From Climacium dendroides (lineage: Eukaryota; Streptophyta; Bryopsida; Hypnales; Climaciaceae): a DNA stretch of 64,000 bases. Below, piece by piece: positions 13,930 to 25,030 of the stretch. Each line of letters begins with the position of its first letter. Positions within the stretch are counted from its first letter, which is position 1. The stretch spans positions 248,001 through 312,000 of the forward strand of contig CATNNA010000004.1 of the NCBI GenBank assembly GCA_950106755.1, written 5' to 3'. The notes under the pieces are model-generated. The model was not told where the DNA came from. It worked only from the letters and a program-made list of their open reading frames with translations, and searched no databases. The position numbers and the translations under genes were made by a program.

Positions 13930-16435
13930 TTTGTTGGACAGTAAAGTACATGGCTAGGTTCATGCCCCAAATTTTGCTTTCATGTACAAACGAGGTCATT
14001 CAAAGTGTCCACCAATTGCGTTCTTTTTGAATTCGTGACTTTATGAATAATTGGAACTTGCACAACATGTTTCCCATTTTCTCTAACGTGACTTTGATGA
14101 CGTTACATTTTGTTGGATAGTAAAGTACATGGCTAGGTTCATGCCCCAATTTTTGCTTTCATGTAGTAACGAGTTCATTCAAAGTGTCCACCAATTGCGT
14201 TATTTTTGAATTCGTGACTTTATGAATAATTGGAACTTGCACAACATGTTTCCCATTTTCTCTAACGTGACTTTCATGACGTTACATTTTGTTGGACAGT
14301 AAAGTACATGGCTAGGTTCATACCCCAATTTTTGCTATCCTGTAGTAACGAGGTCATTCAAAGTGTCCAGCAATTGCGTTATTTTTGAATTCGTGACTTT
14401 ATGAATAATAGGAACTTGCACATAATGTTTCCCATTTTCTCTAACGTGACTTTGATGACGTTACATTTTGTTGGATAGTCAAGTACATGGCTAGGTTCAT
14501 GCCCCAATTTTTGCTTTCATGTAGAAACGAGGTCATTCAAAGTGTCCACCAATTGCGTTATTTTTGAATTCGTGACTTTATGAATAATAGGAACTTGCAC
14601 AACATGTTTCCCATTTTCTCTAACGTGACTTTGATGACGTTACATTTTGTTGGACAGTAAAGTACATGGCTAGGTTCATGCCCCAAATTTTGCTTTCATG
14701 TACAAACGAGGTCATTCAAAGTGTCCACCAATTGCGTTATTTTTGAATTCGTGACTTTATGAATAATTGGAACTTGCACAACATGTTTCCCATTTTCTCT
14801 AACGTGACTTTGATGACGTTACATTTTGTTGGACAGTAAAGTACATGGCTAGGTTCATGCCCCAATTTTTGCTATCCTGTAGTAACGAGGTCATTCAAAG
14901 TGTCCACCAATTGCGTTATTTTTGAATTCGTGACTTTATGAATAATAGGAACTTGCACATAATGTTTCCCATTTTCTCTAACGTGACTTTGATGACGTTA
15001 CATTTTGTTGGATAGTAAAGTACATGGCTAGGTTAATGCCCCAATTTTTGCTTTCGTGTAGTAACGAGGTCATTCAAAGTGTCCACCAATTGCGTTATTT
15101 TTGAATTCGTGACTTTATGAATAATTGGAACTTGCACAACATGTTTCCCATTTTCTTTAACGTGAATTTCATGAGGTTACATTTTCTTCGGCACTAAAGT
15201 ACATGGCTAGGATCATGCCCCAATTTTTGCTTTCGTGTAGTAACGAGGTCATTCAAAGTGTCCACCAATTGCGTTATTTTTGAATTCGTGACTTTATGAA
15301 TAATTGGAACTTGCACAACATGTTTCCCATTTTCTTTAACGTGAATTTCATGAGGTTACATTTTCTTCGGCACTAAAGTACATGGCTAGGTTCATGCCCC
15401 AATTTTTGCTTTCATGTACAAACGAGGTCATTCAAAGTGTCCACCAATTGCGTTATTTTTTAATTCGTGACTTTATGAATAATAGGAACTTGCACAACAT
15501 GTTTCCCATTTTCTTTAAAGTGACTTTCATGACATTACATTTTGTTGGATAGTCAAGTACATGGCTAGGTTCACGCCCCAATTTTTGCTTTCATGTAGTA
15601 ACGAGGTCATTCAAAGTGTCCACCAATTGCGTTATTTTTGAATTCGTGACTTTATGAATAATTGGAACTTGCACAACATGTTTCCCATTTTCTCTAACGT
15701 GACTTTCATGACGTTACATTTTGTTGGATAGTCAAGTACATGGCTAGGTTCACGCCCCAATTTTTGCTTTCATGTAGTAACGAGGTCATTCAAAGTGTCC
15801 ACCAATTGCGTTATTTTTGAATTCGTGACTTTATGAATAATTGGAACTTGCACAACATGTTTCCCATTTTCTCTAACGTGACTTTCATGACGTTACATTT
15901 TGTTGGATAGTAAAGTACATGGCTAGGTTCATGCCCCAATTTTTGCTTTCATGTAGTAACGAGGTCATTCAAAGAGTCCACCAATTGCGTTATTTTTGAA
16001 TTCGTGACTTTATGAATAATTGGAACTTGCACAACATGTTTCCCATTTTCTCTAACGTGACTTTGATGACGATACATTTTGTTGGATAGTAAAGTACATG
16101 GCTAGGTTCATGCCCCAATTTTTGCTTTCATGTAGTAACGAGGTCATTGAAAGTGTCCACCAATTGCGTTATTTTTCAATTCGTGACTTTATGAATAATA
16201 GGAACTTGCACAACATGTTTCCCATTTTCTCTAACGTGACTTTGATGACGTTACAATTTGTTGGACAGTAAAGTACATGGCTAGGTTCATGCCCCAATTT
16301 TTGCTTTCATGTAGTAACGAGTTCATTCAAAGTGCCCACCAATTGCGTTATTTTCGAATTCGTGACTTTATGAATAATTGGAACTTGCACATAATGTTTC
16401 CCATTTTTTCTAACGTGACTTTGATGACGTTACAT
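13930..16435. repeat. 14-monomer HOR unit, 2,506 bp
   Basis: Landmarks recur exactly 2,506 bp (14 x 179) later: TACAAACGAGG 13,985 and 16,491; CATACCCC 14,319 and 16,825; TTATTTTTTAATTCG 15,451 and 17,957; first TTCACGCCCC 15,571 and 18,077. Internal order includes GATAGTCAAG, GCTATCCTGTAG, GGTTAATGCCCC, GGATCATGCCCC with two type B units, and TTATTTTCGAATTCG. Confidence 0.83.
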
Positions 16436-18770
16436 TTTGTTGGACAGTAAAGTACATGGCTAGGTTCATGCCCCAAATTTTGCTTTCATGTACAAACGAG
16501 GTCATTCAAAGTGTCCACCAATTGCGTTCTTTTTGAATTCGTGACTTTATGAATAATTGGAACTTGCACAACATGTTTCCCATTTTCTCTAACGTGACTT
16601 TGATGACGTTACATTTTGTTGGATAGTAAAGTACATGGCTAGGTTCATGCCCCAATTTTTGCTTTCATGTAGTAACGAGTTCATTCAAAGTGTCCACCAA
16701 TTGCGTTATTTTTGAATTCGTGACTTTATGAATAATTGGAACTTGCACAACATGTTTCCCATTTTCTCTAACGTGACTTTCATGACGTTACATTTTGTTG
16801 GATAGTAAAGTACATGGCTAGGTTCATACCCCAATTTTTGCTATCCTGTAGTAACGAGGTCATTCAAAGTGTCCAGCAATTGCGTTATTTTTGAATTCGT
16901 GACTTTATGAATAATAGGAACTTGCACATAATGTTTCCCATTTTCTCTAACGTGACTTTGATGACGTTACATTTTGTTGGATAGTCAAGTACATGGCTAG
17001 GTTCATGCCCCAATTTTTGCTTTCATGTAGTAACGAGGTCATTCAAAGTGTCCACCAATTGCGTTATTTTTGAATTCGTGACTTTATGAATAATAGGAAC
17101 TTGCACAACATGTTTCCCATTTTCTCTAACGTGACTTTCATGACGTTACATTTTGTTGGACAGTAAAGTACATGGCTAGGTTCATGCCCCAAATTTTGCT
17201 TTCATGTACAAACGAGGTCATTCAAAGTGTCCACCAATTGCGTTATTTTTGAATTCGTGACTTTATGAATAATTGGAACTTGCACAACATGTTTCCCATT
17301 TTCTCTAACGTGACTTTGATGACGTTACATTTTGTTGGACAGTAAAGTACATGGCTAGGTTCATGCCCCAATTTTTGCTATCCTGTAGTAACGAGGTCAT
17401 TCAAAGTGTCCACCAATTGCGTTATTTTTGAATTCGTGACTTTATGAATAATAGGAACTTGCACATAATGTTTCCCATTTTCTCTAACGTGACTTTGATG
17501 ACGTTACATTTTGTTGGATAGTAAAGTACATGGCTAGGTTAATGCCCCAATTTTTGCTTTCGTGTAGTAACGAGGTCATTCAAAGTGTCCACCAATTGCG
17601 TTATTTTTGAATTCGTGACTTTATGAATAATTGGAACTTGCACAACATGTTTCCCATTTTCTTTAACGTGAATTTCATGAGGTTACATTTTCTTCGGCAC
17701 TAAAGTACATGGCTAGGATCATGCCCCAATTTTTGCTTTCGTGTAGTAACGAGGTCATTCAAAGTGTCCACCAATTGCGTTATTTTTGAATTCGTGACTT
17801 TATGAATAATTGGAACTTGCACAACATGTTTCCCATTTTCTTTAACGTGAATTTCATGAGGTTACATTTTCTTCGGCACTAAAGTACATGGCTAGGTTCA
17901 TGCCCCAATTTTTGCTTTCATGTACAAACGAGGTCATTCAAAGTGTCCACCAATTGCGTTATTTTTTAATTCGTGACTTTATGAATAATAGGAACTTGCA
18001 CAACATGTTTCCCATTTTCTTTAACGTGACTTTCATGACATTACATTTTGTTGGATAGTCAAGTACATGGCTAGGTTCACGCCCCAATTTTTGCTTTCAT
18101 GTAGTAACGAGGTCATTCAAAGTGTCCACCAATTGCGTTATTTTTGAATTCGTGACTTTATGAATAATTGGAACTTGCACAACATGTTTCCCATTTTCTC
18201 TAACGTGACTTTCATGACGTTACATTTTGTTGGATAGTCAAGTACATGGCTAGGTTCATGCCCCAATTTTTGCTTTCATGTAGTAACGAGGTCATTCAAA
18301 GAGTCCACCAATTGCGTTATTTTTGAATTCGTGACTTTATGAATAATTGGAACTTGCACAACATGTTTCCCATTTTCTCTAACGTGACTTTGATGACGAT
18401 ACATTTTGCTGGATAGTAAAGTACATGGCTAGGTTCATGCCCCAATTTTTGCTTTCGTGTAGTTACGAGGTCATTGAAAGTGTCCACCAATTGCGTTATT
18501 TTTGAATTCGTGACTTTATGAATAATAGGAACTTGCACAACATGTTTCCCATTTTCTCTAACGTGACTTTGATGACGTTACAATTTGTTGGACAGTAAAG
18601 TACATGGCTAGGTTCATGCCCCAATTTTTGCTTTCATGTAGTAACGAGTTCATTCAAAGTGCCCACCAATTGCGTTATTTTCGAATTCGTGACTTTATGA
18701 ATAATTGGAACTTGCACATAATGTTTCCCATTTTTTCTAACGTGACTTTGATGACGTTACATTTTGTTGG
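16436..18770. repeat. Second copy of the 14-mer, one monomer short
   Basis: Follows the preceding unit directly. It holds at an offset of 2,506 bp up to about 18,200 and then at 2,327 bp (13 monomers): GTTACAATTTG is at 16,250 and 18,577. The missing unit is one of the two TTCACGCCCC monomers present in the first copy. Similarity ends near 18,770, where TACAAACGAGG is replaced by TAGTAACGAGG. Confidence 0.8.
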
Positions 18771-21225
18771 ATAGTAAAGTACATGGCTAGGTTCATGCCC
18801 CAATTTTTGCTTTCATGTAGTAACGAGGTCATTCAAAGTGTCCACCAATTGCGTTATTTTTGAATTCGTGACTTTATGAATAATTGGAACTTGCACAACA
18901 TGTTTCCCATTTTCTTTAACGTGACTTTCATGACGTTACATTTTGTTGGATAGTAAAGTACATGGCTAGGTTCATGCCCCAATTTTTGCTTTCATGTAGT
19001 AACGAGGTCATTCAAAGAGTCCACCAATTGCGTTATTTTTGAATTCGTGACTTTATGAATAATTGGAACTTGCACAACATGTTTCCCATTTTCTCTAACG
19101 TGACTTTCATGACGTTACATTTTGTTGGATAGTAAAGTACATGGCTAGGTTCATGCCCCAATTTTTGCTTTCATGTAGTAACGAGGTCATTGAAAGTGTC
19201 CACCAATTGCGTTATTTTTGAATTCGTGACTTTATGAATAATAGGAACTTGCACAATATGTTTCCCATTTTCTCTAACGTGACTTTCATGACGTTACATT
19301 TTGTTGGATAGTAAAGTACATGGCTAGGTTCATGCCCCAATTTTTGCTTTCATGTAGTAACGAGGTCATTCAAAGAGTCCGCCAATTGCGTTATTTTTGA
19401 ATTCGTGACTTTATGAATAATAGGAACTTGCACAACATGTTTCCCATTTTTTCTAACGTGACTTTGATGACGTTACATTTTGTTGGATAGTAAAGTACAT
19501 GGCTAGGTTCATGCCCCAATTTTTGCTTTCATGTACTAACGAGGTCATTCAAAGTGTCCACCAATTGCGTTATTTTTGAATTCGTGACTTTATGAGTAAT
19601 TGGAACTTGCACAACATGTTTCCCATTTTTTTTAACGTGAATTTCATGAGGTTACATTTTCTTCGGTACTAAAGTACATGGCTAGGTTCATGGCCCAATT
19701 TTTGCTTTTTTGTAGTAACGAGGTCATTCAAAGTGTCCACCAATTGCGTTATTTTTGAATTCGTGACTTTATGAATAATTGGAACTTGCACAACATGTTT
19801 CCCATTTTCTCTAACGTGACTTTCATGACGTTACATTTTGTTGGATAGTAAGTACATGGCTAGGTTCATGCCCCAATTTTTGCTTTCATGTAGTAACGAG
19901 GTCATTCAAAGTGTTCACCAATTGCGTTATTTTTGAATTCGTGACTTTATGAATAATTGGAACTTGCACAACATGTTTCCCATTTTCTCTAACGTAACAT
20001 TGATTACGTTACATTTTGTTCGGCACTAAATTACATGACTAGGTTCATGCCCCAATTTTTGCTTTCATGTAGTAACGAGGTCATTCAAAGTGTCCACCAA
20101 TTGCGTTATTTTTGAATTCGTGACTTTATGAATAATAGGAACTTGTACAACATGTTTCCCATTTTCTCTAACGTGACTTTCATGACGTTACATTTTGTTG
20201 GATAGTAAAGTACATGGCTAGGTTCATGCCCCAATTTTTGCTTTCATGTAGTAACGAGGTCATTCAAAGTGTCCACCAATTGCGTTATTTTTGAATTCGT
20301 GACTGTATGAATAATAGGAACTTGCACAACATGTTTCCCATTTTCTTTAACGTGAATTTCATGAGGTTACATTTTCTTCGGCACTAAAGTACATGGCTAG
20401 GTTCATGCCCCAATTTTTGCTTTTTTGTAGTAACGAGGTCATTCAAAGTGTCCACCAATTGCGTTATTTTTGAATTCGTGACTTTATGAATAATTGGAAC
20501 TTGCACAACATGTTACCCATTTTCTCTAACGTGACTTTCATGACGTTACATTTTGTTGGACAGTAAAGTACATGGCTAGGTTCATGCCCCAATTTTTGCT
20601 TTCATGTAGTAACGAGTTCATTCAAAGTGCCCACCAATTGCGTTATTTTCGAATTCGTGACTTTATGAATAATAGGAACTTGCACATAATGTTTCCCATT
20701 TTCTCTAACGTGACTTTGATGACGTTACATTTTGTTGGATAGTCAAGTACATGGCTAGGTTCATGCCCCAATTTTTGCTTTCATGTAGTAACGAGGTCAT
20801 TCAAAGTGTCCACCAATTGCGTTATTTTTGAATTCGTGACTTTATGAATAATTGGAACTTGCACAACATGTTTCCCATTTTTTTTAACGTGAATTTCATG
20901 AGGTTACATTTTCTTCGGCACTAAAGTACATGGCTAGGTTCATGGCCCAATTTTTTCTTTTTTGTAGTAACGAGGTCATTCAAAGTGTCCACCAATTGCG
21001 TTATTTTTGAATTCGTGACTTTATGAATAATTGGAACTTGCACAACATGTTTCCCATTTCTGTAACGTGACATTGATTACGTTACATTTTGTTGGGCACT
21101 AAATTACATGACTAGGTTCATGCCCCAATTTTTGCTTTCATGTAGTAACGAGGTCATTCAAAGTGTCCACCAATTGCGTTATTTTTGAATTCGTGACTTT
21201 ATGAATAATTGGAACTTGCACACCA
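18770..21225. repeat. Mosaic satellite segment without a long HOR
   Basis: About 14 monomers mixing types A and B. This segment introduces variants common further right: ATTGATTACGTTAC (near 19,990), CTTCGGTACT (19,671), GTTCATGGCCC, GTGTTCACC (near 19,905) and GTTACCCATTT. The group at about 19.6-20.05 kb resembles 36.0-36.5 kb in marker order. No gene or non-satellite DNA is seen. Confidence 0.7.
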
Positions 21226-23300
21226 TGTTTCCCATTTTCTCTAACGTGACTTTCATGACGTTACATTTTGTTGGATAGTAAAGTACATGGCTAGGTTAAT
21301 GCCCCAATTTTTGCTTTCATGTAGTAACGAGGTCATTCAAAGTGTCCACCAATTGCGTTATTTTTCAATTCGTGACTTTATGAATAATTGGAACTTGCAC
21401 AACATGTTTCTCATTTTCTTTAACGTGAATTTCATGAGGTTACATTTTCTTCGGCACTAAAGTACATGGCTAGGTTCATGCCTCAATTTTTGCTTTTTTG
21501 TAGTAACGAGGTCATTCAAAGTGTCCACCAATTGCGTTATTTTTGAATTCGTGACTTTATGAATAATTGGAACTTGCACAACATGTTACCCATTTTCTCT
21601 AACGTGACTTTCATGACGTTATATTTTGTTGGACAGTAAAGTACATGGCTAGGTTCATGCCCCAATTTTTGCTTTCATGTAGTAACGAGGTCATTCAAAG
21701 TGTCCACCAATTGCGTTATTTTTGAATTCGTGACTTTATGAATAATTGGACCTTGCACAACATGTTTCCCATTTCTCTAACGTGACATTGATTACGTTAC
21801 ATTTTGTTGGACAGTAAAGTACATGGCTAGGTTCATGCCCCAATTTTTGCTTTCATGTAGTAACGAGTTCATTCAAAGTGCCCACCAATTGCGTTATTTT
21901 TGAATTCGTGACTTTATGAATAATTGGAACTTGCACATAATGTTTCCCATTTTCTCTAACGTGACTTTGATGACGTTACATTTTGTTGGATAGTAAAGTA
22001 CATGGCTAGGTTCATGCCCCAATTTTTGCTTTCATGTAGTAACGAGTTCATTCACAGTGCCCACCAATTGCGTTATTTTTGAATTCGTGACTTTATGAAT
22101 AATTGGAACTTGCACAACATGTTTCCCATTTTCTCTAACGTGACTTTGATGACGTTACAATTTGTTGGACAGTAAAGTACATGGCTAGGTTCATGCCCCA
22201 ATTTTTGCTTTCATGTAGTAACGAGGTCATTCAAAGTGTCCACCAATTGCGTTATTTTTGAATTCGTGACTTTATGAATAATTGGAACTTGCACAACATG
22301 TTTCCCATTTTCTCTAACGTGACTTTCATGACGTTACATTTTGTTGGAGAGTAAGTACATGGCTAGGTTCATGCCCCAATTTTTGCTTTCATGTAGTAAC
22401 GAGGTCATTCAAAGAGTCCACCAATTGCGTTATTTTTGAATTCGTGACTTTATGAATAATTGGAACTTGCACAACATGTTTCCCATTTTCTCTAACGTGA
22501 CTTTCATGACGTTACATTTTGTTGGATAGTAAAGTACATGGCTAGGTTAATGCCCCAATTTTTGCTTTCATGTAGTAACGAGGTCATTCAAAGTGTCCAC
22601 CAATTGCGTTATTTTTCAATTCGTGACTTTATGAATAATTGGAACTTGCACAACATGTTTCTCATTTTCTTTAACGTGAATTTCATGAGGTTACATTTTC
22701 TTCGGCACTAAAGTACATGGCTAGGTTCATGCCTCAATTTTTGCTTTTTTGTAGTAACGAGGTCATTCAAAGTGTCCACCAATTGCGTTATTTTTGAATT
22801 CGTGACTTTATGAATAATTGGAACTTGCACAACATGTTACCCATTTTCTCTAACGTGACTTTCATGACGTTATATTTTGTTGGACAGTAAAGTACATGGC
22901 TAGGTTCATGCCCCAATTTTTGCTTTCATGTAGTAACGAGGTCATTCAAAGTGTCCACCAATTGCGTTATTTTTGAATTCGTGACTTTATGAATAATTGG
23001 ACCTTGCACAACATGTTTCCCATTTCTCTAACGTGACATTGATTACGTTACATTTTGTTGGACAGTAAAGTACATGGCTAGGTTCATGCCCCAATTTTTG
23101 CTTTCATGTAGTAACGAGTTCATTCAAAGTGCCCACCAATTGCGTTATTTTTGAATTCGTGACTTTATGAATAATTGGAACTTGCACATAATGTTTCCCA
23201 TTTTCTCTAACGTGACTTTGATGACGTTACATTTTGTTGGATAGTAAAGTACATGGCTAGGTTCATGCCCCAATTTTTGCTTTCATGTAGTAACGAGGTC
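21225..23300. repeat. 7-monomer repeat, 1,251-bp offset, two partial copies
   Basis: CTAGGTTAATGCCCC is at 21,291 and 22,542, and GTTATATTTTG at 21,618 and 22,869, both 1,251 bp apart (7 x 179 - 2). Shared order: TTCTCATTTTC, GCCTCAATTTT, GTTACCCATTT, GTTATATTTTG, TTGGACCTTGC, ATTTCTCTAACGTGACATTG. Copies are about 21,225-22,050 and 22,476-23,300. The intervening monomers (22,050-22,476, with TTCACAGTGCCC at 22,051) were not carried into the second copy. Confidence 0.8.
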
Positions 23301-25030
23301 ATTCAAAGTGTCCACCAATTGCGTTATTTTTGAATTCGTGACTTTATGAATAATTGGAACTTGCACAACATGTTTCCCATTTTCTCTAACGTGACTTTCA
23401 TGACGTTACATTTTGTTGGAGAGTAAGTACATGGCTAGGTTCATGCCCCAATTTTTGCTTTCATGTAGTAACGAGGTCATTCAAAGAGTCCACCAATTGC
23501 GTTATTTTTGAATTCGTGACTTTATGAATAATTGGAACTTGCACAACATGTTTCCCATTTTCTCTAACGTGACTTTCATGACGTTACATTTTGTTGGATA
23601 GTAAAGTACATGGCTAGGTTCATGCCCCAATTTTTGCTTTCATGTAGTAACGAGGTCATTGAAAGTGTCCACCAATTGCGTTATTTTTGAATTCGTGACT
23701 TTATGAATAATAGGAACTTGCACAACATGTTTCCCATTTTCTCTAACGTGACTTTGATGACGTTACAATTTGTTGGACAGTAAAGTACATGGCTAGGTTC
23801 ATGCCCCAATTTTTGCTTTCATGTAGTAACGAGGTCATTGAAAGTGCCCACCAATTGCGTTATTTTTGAATTCGTGACTTTATGAATAATTGGAACTTTC
23901 ACAACATGTTTCCCATTTCTCTAACGTGACTTTGATGACATTACATTTTGTTGGACAGTAAAGTACATGGCTAGGTTCATGCCCCAATTTTTGCTTTTAT
24001 GTAGTAACGAGGTCATTCAAAGAGTCCGCCAATTGCGTTATTTTTGAATTCGTGACTTTATGAATAATAGGAACTTGCACAACATGTTTCCCATTTTCTC
24101 TAACGTGACTTTCATGACATTACATTTTGTTGGATAGTAAAGTACATGGCTAGGTTCATGCCCCAATTTTTGCTTTCATGTAGTAACGAGTTCATTCACA
24201 GTGCCCACCAATTGCGTTATTTTTGAATTCGTGACTTTATGAATAATTGGAACTTGCACAACATGTTTCCCATTTTCTCTAACGTGACTTTGATGACGTT
24301 ACAATTTGTTGGACAGTAAAGTACATGGCTAGGTTCATGCCCCAATTTTTGCTTTCATGTAGTAACGAGGTCATTCAAAGTGTCCACCAATTGCGTTATT
24401 TTTGAATTCGTGACTTTATGAATAATTGGAACTTGCACAACATGTTTCCCATTTTTTTTAACGTGAATTTCATGACGTTACATTTTCTTCGGCACTAAAG
24501 TACATGGCTAGGTTCATGGCCCAATTTTTGCTTTTTTGTAGTAACGAGGTCATTCAAAGTGTCCACCAATTGCATTATTTTTGAATTCGTGACTTTATGA
24601 ATAATTGGAACTTTCACAACATGTTTCCCATTTTCTCTAACGTGACTTTCATGACGTTACATTTTGTTGGATAGTAAGTACATGGCTAGGTTCATGCCCC
24701 AATTTTTGCTTTCATGTAGTAACGAGGTCATTCAAAGTGTCCACCAATTGCGTTATTTTTGAATTCGTGACTTTATGAATAATTGGAACTTTCACAACAT
24801 GTTTCCCATTTTCTCTAACGTGACATTGATTACGTTACATTTTGTTGGGCACTAAATTACATGACTAGGTTCATGCCCCAATTTTTGCTTTCATGTAGTA
24901 ACGAGGTCATTCAAAGAGTCCACCAATTGCGTTATTTTTGAATTCGTGACTTTATGAATAATAGGAACTTGCACAACATGTTTCCCATTTTCTCTAACGT
25001 GACTTTCATGACGTTACATTTTGTTGGATA
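23300..25030. repeat. Mosaic satellite segment
   Basis: About 10 monomers. GGAGAGTAAG at 22,346 and 23,418 (1,072 bp) and TTCACAGTGCCC at 22,051 and 24,195 (2,144 bp) show partial duplication of the segment on the left. The group at about 24,380-24,665, with GAATTTCATGACG and AATTGCATTATTTTTG, reappears at 30,285-30,570 at an offset of 5,904 bp (33 monomers minus 3). Nothing other than satellite is present. Confidence 0.7.

Larger units (their letters stand above)
10532..17300. repeat. Large segmental duplication, copy 2 (about 6.8 kb)
   Basis: Second copy of the preceding segment. Relative to copy 1 it lacks two monomers (copy 1 about 6,840-7,200), gains a 4-monomer block (13,603-14,319, bounded by two CATACCCC monomers) and gains one monomer in which GGTTCACGCCCC is doubled (15,571 and 15,750 against the single 8,771). 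The units at 10,353-10,531 match 3,911-4,089 only weakly, so the left limit is approximate. Confidence 0.8.

Noticed and set aside
18317..18538. Family of 60-73 codon minus-strand frames beginning MQVPIIHK, also at 25,329, 26,761, 31,552, 33,520, 34,772, 35,488 and 38,351
   Set aside because: Their similarity is that of the repeat itself, and they recur at HOR spacings (1,432, 1,252, 716 bp). They start and stop at fixed monomer phases and do not persist in most monomers. No evidence of selection for protein.
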